Source: Mycolicibacter sinensis (GTDB lineage: Bacteria > Actinomycetota > Actinomycetes > Mycobacteriales > Mycobacteriaceae). Taken from it: 64,000 nt of DNA. A program made the position numbers and the translations under genes. The stretch spans positions 29,649 through 93,648 of the forward strand of contig NZ_LZJK01000059.1 in NCBI RefSeq assembly GCF_001667945.1. Direction: 5' to 3'. The notes under the pieces are model-generated. The model saw only the letters and a list, made by a program, of their open reading frames with translations, was not told where the DNA came from and ran no database searches. Below are positions 58,966 through 64,000 of the stretch, one piece after another. How positions within the stretch are numbered: position 1 is the stretch's first letter; each line of letters opens with the position of its first letter.

Positions 58966-59356
58966 AGCGTGGGCGCGATGCTGAGGCCGTAAGGCTCCGT
59001 TGCCTCGACTGTGCGGTTTGGTCGCCGAAATCGCGATGTTGCGACCGGAACCGCACACTCGGCCGCCGCGCGCAGCCCTCGGTAATGAGATTGCGCCGCG
59101 CCAGCTGGTCATTCAGGGGTAGCCCACCCCGACCAGGGTCCGGCCCGGCGGCGGTGGTCGCCGACCGCGAGCGCCGGTGACCAGATTGCCTTCGCGCGCC
59201 CTGTCCAGCCGATGCTGGTTGTCGCGGCGCCGGTTGGCTCGCCCGCTGGCGAAGACCATCACGGGTTTCTGCACAACCGTGCGTTGATCCACAATTTTTG
59301 CCCCGACCCGCTACTGAGCCGGTAGCGCTGCCGGGAGCAGCACCTACCGTCGGCGC
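58966..59356. other. Noncoding gap before comEA
   Basis: 391 bases without a convincing gene. It contains the palindrome at 59006-59061. A minus-strand frame of about 50 codons near 59120-59270 begins with ATG but has no recognisable domain, so I do not call it. Nothing else stands out. Confidence 0.6.
59006..59061. repeat. Third long palindrome, GTGCGGTT-type
   Basis: Arms 59006-59025 and 59041-59061 pair at about 18 positions with a small internal loop and one mismatch, around a 15-base loop. The layout equals that of the palindromes at 4988 and 22514, but the arm sequence (GTGCGGTT) is different, so it may be a second class of dispersed palindrome. Confidence 0.55.
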
Positions 59357-60214
59357 ATGGCACCAGAACTACCCGGCCAGCGACTGCAGCGTCGCCTCGG
59401 CCTGCTGCCCGCCCCCGATCGCAGCACCGACACCCCCGAACCGGATGACGACGCCGACCCGAACTCCTTGCTGCCCCGCTGGCTGCCCGACGGCACGGCC
59501 GACACCGGTTGGCTCGCCAAAGTGCGGGCTGACCCGGGCCGGGCCGGGGCCATCACCCTGGCGGTGATCGCCGCGGTCGCGGTGCTCGTCACGGTGTTCA
59601 CCGTGCTGCGCGATCAGCCCGCACCGGTGCGCAGCGCCAAACTGCCTCCGGTGGAGATGGTTTCGACCGCCAGCCCGCGCGCGGATGAACCCGCCGGGGC
59701 GCCCGCGGCGTCCGGCGCCGACCAGGTGGTGGTCAGCGTCGTCGGGTTGGTGCACAAGCCTGGGCTGGCGACGCTGGCGCCCGGCGCCCGGATCGCTGAT
59801 GCACTTACCGCTGCCGGCGGAGCCCTTGACGGTGCGGACACGCTCGGGTTGAACCTAGCCCGCCCCCTGGTCGACGGCGAACAGATCGTGGTCGGGCTGG
59901 CGCCCCCGTCTGGACCGCCGGTACTCGGCAGCTCGGTCGGCGCGCCGTCGCAGGCCCCCGAGGCTCCACGGACGAGCACCGCGTCGACGACGGCGCCGGC
60001 CAAACCAGAACTCAAACCCGGTGAACGGGTCAACCTCAACACCGCGACCGTCGAACAACTTGACGCGCTGCCCGGCGTCGGGCCGGTCACCGCGGCCGCC
60101 ATCGTCGCCTGGCGCGAGACGCACGGCAAATTCGCCGACGTGGACCAGCTCGGCGACGTCGACGGAATCGGCCCGGCGCGCCTGGAGAAGCTGCGTGCCC
60201 TGGTCCGCGTCTGA
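59357..60214 (+). CDS. comEA: ComEA-type DNA-binding competence protein
   Basis: 285 residues, equal to Rv2415c. One TM helix at about residues 65-85, a SLBB-type domain in the middle (VVSVVGLVHKPGLATLAPG), and a helix-hairpin-helix at the end (VNLNTATVEQLDALPGVGPVTA, with its 18-residue core NTATVEQLDALPGVGPVT). In competent bacteria it receives DNA on the outer face of the membrane and hands it to ComEC, the next gene, 2 bases downstream. Confidence 0.9.
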   Translation: MAPELPGQRLQRRLGLLPAPDRSTDTPEPDDDADPNSLLPRWLPDGTADTGWLAKVRADPGRAGAITLAVIAAVAVLVTVFTVLRDQPAPVRSAKLPPVEMVSTASPRADEPAGAPAASGADQVVVSVVGLVHKPGLATLAPGARIADALTAAGGALDGADTLGLNLARPLVDGEQIVVGLAPPSGPPVLGSSVGAPSQAPEAPRTSTASTTAPAKPELKPGERVNLNTATVEQLDALPGVGPVTAAAIVAWRETHGKFADVDQLGDVDGIGPARLEKLRALVRV

Positions 60215-60216
60215 CG

Positions 60217-61776
60217 GTGACCCCTACGGCGGCCGCAGCAGCACCGGCCCGGCCGGACGTTCGGCTGGTGCCGGCCGCGCTGATCGGCTGGTTGGTCACC
60301 GCGGCGGGCATCCAATGGCAGATCGGCGGCACGCTGGCAGTGTTGTGCGCCGGGCTCGGCGCCTTATCGGGTGCGCTGGGGTGCTACGGCGCGCGGATGC
60401 GGCGGCCCGGTTGGCGGCTGGCCGGTGCGGCTCTGGCAGCGGCATCGACAGTGGGGGCAGGGTTCGGGTGGGCGGTCGCGCTGCGCACCGACGCGGTCAG
60501 CGCCCACCCGATCACCGCCGCGTTCGGCCGCACCGCCGCGGTGACGGTCAACCCCAGCGAGAGTCCGATGCAGGTCGGCGCCCGCCGGGTGATGTTGCGG
60601 GCCACCTTGCAGCGCCTTGATGGTGCCCAATCCTCCGGTCGGGTAGTGGTTTTCGCATCCGGCATGGAATTCGGCGAGGCGATGGTCGGTCAGCCGATGG
60701 CGTTCCGCGCCAAGATCGCCCGCCCCACCCGGCGTGACCTGACGGTCGCGACGCTGACCGCCTCCGGGGAGCCCACCTGGGGCCGGCCCGGGTTCATCGC
60801 CCGATCGGCTCATCAGGTGCGTGCCCGCTTTGCGGCCGCCGCCCGGCGAGTGCTGCCCAGTGAGCAGGCCCGGATGCTGCCCGCGCTGGTCCTCGGGGAT
60901 ACGTCGGCGATCACCGCTGCCACGGGGCGCGAGTTTCGGGCTGCGGGTTTGACGCACCTGATGGCGGTCTCGGGTGCGAATGTGACCATCGTCTGCGGCG
61001 CGGTGTTGTATTCGGCGCGCCTGGTCGGGCCGCGGGCCGCGGCGGTTCTGGCCGGGTTTGCGTTGCTGGCGTTCGTGATCGTTGTGCAGCCGACGGCCAG
61101 CGTGTTGCGGGCAGCGGTGATGGGGGCGATCGCGTTGCTCGGGGTGCTGTCGGCGCGCCGGCGCCAGGCGGTTCCGAGTCTGGCCACTAGCGTGTTGGTG
61201 CTGCTGGCACTGGCCCCGCACCTGGCCGTCGATGTCGGTTTCGCGTTGTCGGTGGTGGCCACTGCGGCGCTGGTGCTGATCGCACCGGTCTGGTCAGCCC
61301 GGCTGGTGGCCCGTGGCTGGCCGAAGCCGCTGGCCGCCGCCGTCGCCGTGGCCTGGGCCGCCAACCTGGTCACCGCGCCGCTGATTGCCGGTATCTCCGG
61401 CCGGCTCAGCCTGGTCAGCACGCTCGCCAACCTGGCGGTGGCGGTGCTGGTCGCCCCGATCACCGTGCTGGGTAGCGCGGCGGCGGTGCTGTGCGGATGG
61501 TGGCCGGCGGCCGCCGAGCTGTTGATCCGCTTCACCGGGCCCGAACTGTGGTGGGTATCCCGGGTTGCGCATTGGAGCGGCGGGTTTCCCGCCGCCACCG
61601 TGCCCGTGCCCGCAGGGATGGCGGGGGTCGTCGGGGTGAGCGCCGCCGCATTGCTGATCGTGCTGTGCTGGCGGTGGCGGTGCTGTCGGCGGGTGCTGAC
61701 CGCGTTGGCGCTGTGCCTGCTGGCCTGGTCGGTCTCGGAGGTGTTGACCGGCTGGGCGGGTGTCGGGGCTGCGTGA
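60217..61776 (+). CDS. comEC: ComEC/Rec2-type DNA uptake channel, short form
   Basis: 519 residues with about ten TM helices. The Competence domain is clear (GLTHLMAVSGANVTI and the segment QPTASVLRAAVMG). The C-terminal metallo-beta-lactamase domain of full-length ComEC (about 750 residues) is missing, as in M. tuberculosis Rv2414c (514 residues). Natural transformation has not been established for this lineage, so the present role is open. GTG start. Confidence 0.9.
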   Translation: MTPTAAAAAPARPDVRLVPAALIGWLVTAAGIQWQIGGTLAVLCAGLGALSGALGCYGARMRRPGWRLAGAALAAASTVGAGFGWAVALRTDAVSAHPITAAFGRTAAVTVNPSESPMQVGARRVMLRATLQRLDGAQSSGRVVVFASGMEFGEAMVGQPMAFRAKIARPTRRDLTVATLTASGEPTWGRPGFIARSAHQVRARFAAAARRVLPSEQARMLPALVLGDTSAITAATGREFRAAGLTHLMAVSGANVTIVCGAVLYSARLVGPRAAAVLAGFALLAFVIVVQPTASVLRAAVMGAIALLGVLSARRRQAVPSLATSVLVLLALAPHLAVDVGFALSVVATAALVLIAPVWSARLVARGWPKPLAAAVAVAWAANLVTAPLIAGISGRLSLVSTLANLAVAVLVAPITVLGSAAAVLCGWWPAAAELLIRFTGPELWWVSRVAHWSGGFPAATVPVPAGMAGVVGVSAAALLIVLCWRWRCCRRVLTALALCLLAWSVSEVLTGWAGVGAA

Positions 61777-61788
61777 CACGATTGGCGG

Positions 61789-62751
61789 GTGAGCCAACCG
61801 GTTTCGCCGCTGCATCTGATCCTCGGCGATGAGGAACTGCTGGTCGAGCGGGCGGTTGCGCAGGTCCTGGCGGAGGTACGCGCCCAGTCCGGCAGCACCG
61901 ACATCCCGGTGGACCGGTTGCGGGCCGGTGAGGTCGAGGCGGGTGAGCTCGCCGAGCTGCTGAGTCCGTCGTTGTTCGCCGATGAACGCGTGGTTGTGCT
62001 GGAAGCCGCCGGCGAGGCCGGCAAAGACGCCGTGGCCCTGATCGGATCGACGGCCGCCGACGTCCCGGCGGGCACCGTGCTGGTGGTGGTGCATTCCGGT
62101 GCCGGGCGCGCGAAAGCGCTGGCCGGCCAGCTGCAGAAACTCGGCGCCCAGGTGCACCCGTGCGCCCGGATCACCAAGCCCGCCGAACGCGCCGACTTCG
62201 TTCGTGCCGAGTTCCGCCGGCTCAAAGCCAAGGTCGACGACGCCTGCGTCGCGGCGCTGCTCGACGCGGTGGGCTCCGATATCCGTGAGTTGGCCTCAGC
62301 CTGCTCGCAACTGGTCGCCGATACCGGCGGGCACGTCGACGCCGTCGCGGTGCGCCGCTACCACAGCGGCAAAGCCGAAGTGAAAGGTTTTGACGTCGCC
62401 GATCGGGCCGTAGTCGGCGACGTCGAGGGTGCCACCGAGGCGCTGCGCTGGGCGATGATCCGCGGCGAACCGCACGTGGTGCTGGCCGACGCGCTGGCCG
62501 AGGCGATCCACACCATCGCCCGGGTCGGGCCGAAGTCCGGTGACCCCTACCGGCTGGCCGGCGAATTGGGCATGCCGCCTTGGCGGGTGCAGAAGGCCCA
62601 GAAGCAGTCCCGGTATTGGTCGCGGGAATCGGTGGCTGCCGCGGTGCGGCTGGTGGCCGCCCTCAACGCAGATGTCAAAGGCGCTGCAGCCGACGCCGAC
62701 TACGCCCTAGAAGCCGCGGTCCGTCAGGTCGCCGAGTTGGCCGCGCGCTAA
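61789..62751 (+). CDS. holA: DNA polymerase III delta subunit
   Basis: Opens the beta clamp in the clamp loader; 320 residues. The segments [30 protein letters not shown] and [15 protein letters not shown] are those of actinobacterial HolA. The ATP motif is weak, as normal for delta. GTG start 12 bases after comEC. Position equals Rv2413c. A strong terminator follows. Confidence 0.94.
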   Translation: MSQPVSPLHLILGDEELLVERAVAQVLAEVRAQSGSTDIPVDRLRAGEVEAGELAELLSPSLFADERVVVLEAAGEAGKDAVALIGSTAADVPAGTVLVVVHSGAGRAKALAGQLQKLGAQVHPCARITKPAERADFVRAEFRRLKAKVDDACVAALLDAVGSDIRELASACSQLVADTGGHVDAVAVRRYHSGKAEVKGFDVADRAVVGDVEGATEALRWAMIRGEPHVVLADALAEAIHTIARVGPKSGDPYRLAGELGMPPWRVQKAQKQSRYWSRESVAAAVRLVAALNADVKGAAADADYALEAAVRQVAELAAR

Positions 62752-62760
62752 CGGGTGCCG

Positions 62761-62814
62761 AGCAGAGACGAACGCCCCCAGATTCCGACCGGAATGGGGG
62801 CGCTGGTGTCTGCT
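62761..62814. terminator. Terminator between convergent holA and rpsT
   Basis: CGCCCCCA (62773-62780) pairs with TGGGGGCG (62795-62802), and AGCAGA (62761-62766) pairs with TCTGCT (62809-62814) outside. The hairpin sits 9 bases after holA and 10 bases before the rpsT stop on the other strand. Confidence 0.75.
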
Positions 62815-62824
62815 TGCGCGGGGA

Positions 62825-63085
62825 TCAGAGCTTGTTGAGGGCCTGCGCCAGCGCCGACTTCTTGTTGGCGGCCTGGTTCTTGTGGATCACGCCCTTGCTC
62901 GCGGCCTTGTCCAGCTTGCGGCTGGTCGCCACCAGCAGCTCGCCGGCCTTCTCCTTGTCACCGGCCTCAGCGGCCTCACGGAAGGCGCGGATCGCGGTGC
63001 GCACCGCCGACTTCACCGACTGGTTGCGCAGCCGGGCGCGCTCGTTGGTCCGGTTGCGCTTCACCTGCGACTTGATGTTGGCCAC
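62825..63085 (-). CDS. rpsT: 30S ribosomal protein S20
   Basis: 86 residues, highly basic. It begins [18 protein letters not shown] and ends [14 protein letters not shown] ([10 protein letters not shown]). I chose the GTG at 63085, 8 bases after GAAGGA, because S20 proteins begin at this point; a longer form from 63103 adds six residues. Equal to Rv2412. Confidence 0.97.
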   Translation of the reverse strand: MANIKSQVKRNRTNERARLRNQSVKSAVRTAIRAFREAAEAGDKEKAGELLVATSRKLDKAASKGVIHKNQAANKKSALAQALNKL

Positions 63086-63205
63086 GGAGTAGTTCCTTCG
63101 CAAAAGCTTGAGTTGGGTTCGCCTCCCGACGCGGGGGCAACGGCTGTTCAGGTTACCAGCTGGGCTGTCAACTCCCCAACTTGGCCCAAACGGCCGTCCC
63201 TCTGC

Positions 63206-64000
63206 TCAGCCTCCGACAACTACCTGGTGCAGGTCGTCGCCGAGCTCGATCGGCCCGTCGAACTCCGCGGCCGCCAGCGCGCGCCACTGATCCTCCTGCC
63301 CGGGCGCGATGGCGGGCACGTAATGGGTCAGCACCAGCGTGCCGACCCCGGCGCGCTGGGCGGTCGCGGCGGCTTCGGCCACCGAGGAGTGGTAGTCGCA
63401 GATGTCGCGGATCCGCTGCTGGGGCAGTGCGGCGATGAGGTCCTTGCGGATCACGGTGTGGACCAGCGCGCCGGCGCCGGCGGCCAACTCATCGAGGCTG
63501 GCGCAGGGCACGGTGTCCCCGGCCAGTACCACCGAAGCACCGGCGTGTTCGATCCGGAACCCGATCGTGGGCGTCACCGGCCGGTGATCGGTGGGCGCCA
63601 CGGTGACCTGCACGCCATCGCGATCCCACACCGGACCGGCGGTGTGCTCGTGGACCTCGACCGGAGGAGGTGCCGTCAGGTCGGCGTGGTGGGCGATCCG
63701 GTAGCCGATGTCGTGCCCGAACGCCCGCAGCGTCGCCTCCACGACGTCTGCTGTGCCCGGCGGGCCGATGATCGGCAGCGGCGCGGGGTCGGGTGTAAAC
63801 GTGGTGACCCACCGGGTGATCAGCAGGTCACCGAGGTCGGCGATGTGGTCACTGTGCAAGTGGGTGAGCAGCAGCGCCGACAGCGTGTTGGCCGACGCCC
63901 CGGCGGCGGCCAGGCGCTGCAACACCCCGCGCCCGCAGTCGATCAGCAGCGCCTGACCGCCGGCCCGGATCAGGGTTGACGGTCCGGCGCGGTCGGGGTC
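63206..64000 (-). CDS. rnz: Ribonuclease Z / metallo-beta-lactamase-fold hydrolase, 5' truncated
   Basis: The frame is open to the window edge, so the start is outside. About 265 residues are seen. The metal-binding HxHxDH is in [14 protein letters not shown], and [10 protein letters not shown] precedes it, as in tRNase Z. Later metal ligands are in LAGDTVPC (Asp) and near CDYHSS and LTHYVPA (His). It likely matures tRNA 3' ends, matching Rv2407. The genes Rv2408-Rv2411c that lie between rpsT and rnz in M. tuberculosis are absent. Confidence 0.88.
   Translation of the reverse strand, partial: DPDRAGPSTLIRAGGQALLIDCGRGVLQRLAAAGASANTLSALLLTHLHSDHIADLGDLLITRWVTTFTPDPAPLPIIGPPGTADVVEATLRAFGHDIGYRIAHHADLTAPPPVEVHEHTAGPVWDRDGVQVTVAPTDHRPVTPTIGFRIEHAGASVVLAGDTVPCASLDELAAGAGALVHTVIRKDLIAALPQQRIRDICDYHSSVAEAAATAQRAGVGTLVLTHYVPAIAPGQEDQWRALAAAEFDGPIELGDDLHQVVVGG

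Overview
This is a high-G+C actinobacterial chromosome segment, almost certainly from a non-tuberculous member of the Mycobacteriaceae. The gene order follows the Mycobacterium tuberculosis Rv2464c to Rv2407 interval (nei1, lipP, tig, clpP1P2, mmuM, clpX, korAB, mobA, rpfE, valS, folC, ndkA, rne, rplU-rpmA-obg-proB, nadE, rbsK, cyclase-mscS-proA, moxR-VWA, nadD-rsfS-gpgP-octT-degV, eis, comEA-comEC-holA, rpsT, rnz). Lineage-typical genes support this: Eis, an Rpf factor, MmpS/MmpL, a PE-PPE-domain hydrolase and the methylglucose-lipopolysaccharide enzymes GpgP and OctT. I identified the organism from my own knowledge of gene order and families, not from a search.

Region by region: 1-7474 carries DNA repair (nei1), an esterase (lipP), two tRNAs and the trigger factor/ClpP1P2/ClpX proteostasis set. 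The clpP operon has a ClgR-type box and a possible leaderless upstream ORF. 7689-11372 holds the ferredoxin-dependent 2-oxoglutarate oxidoreductase korAB and mobA. 11373-12290 is a long AT-richer noncoding stretch with an intrinsic terminator, a CRP-like palindrome and a highly structured rpfE leader. 12706-13011 is the wreck of a saccharopine-dehydrogenase-like gene. 13784-18687 is a tightly overlapping valS-folC-DUF4233 run followed by ndk. rne has a structured leader, and rplU-rpmA-obg-proB follow.

25161-30648 is an accessory block inserted between proB and nadE. It contains a stand-alone PE-PPE hydrolase, a TetR/P450 divergent pair with a clear operator, an SHS-type MFS transporter, a class II sirtuin and a cysteine hydrolase. 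32778-44727 includes a methyltransferase, rbsK, a membrane adenylate-cyclase-like protein that has lost key catalytic residues, an MscS channel with an eroded cyclic-nucleotide domain, proA, a MoxR/VWA pair and a large LuxR-type regulator. 46016-49340 is the overlapping nadD-rsfS-gpgP-octT-degV operon. 49419-58965 holds inserted lineage-variable genes (mmpS-mmpL, two lipoproteins, an amine-dehydrogenase-like reductase, a paired acyl-CoA dehydrogenase) around eis. The window closes with comEA-comEC-holA, rpsT and a partial RNase Z gene.

No rRNA, CRISPR array, intact insertion sequence or prophage was seen. The most interesting signals are the clpP1 upstream ORF with its ClgR box, a family of long palindromes (one of which forms the end of mmuM), the orphan terminator and leader structures before rpfE, the NAD-related cluster, and the co-degenerate pseudo-cyclase/CNB-channel pair.
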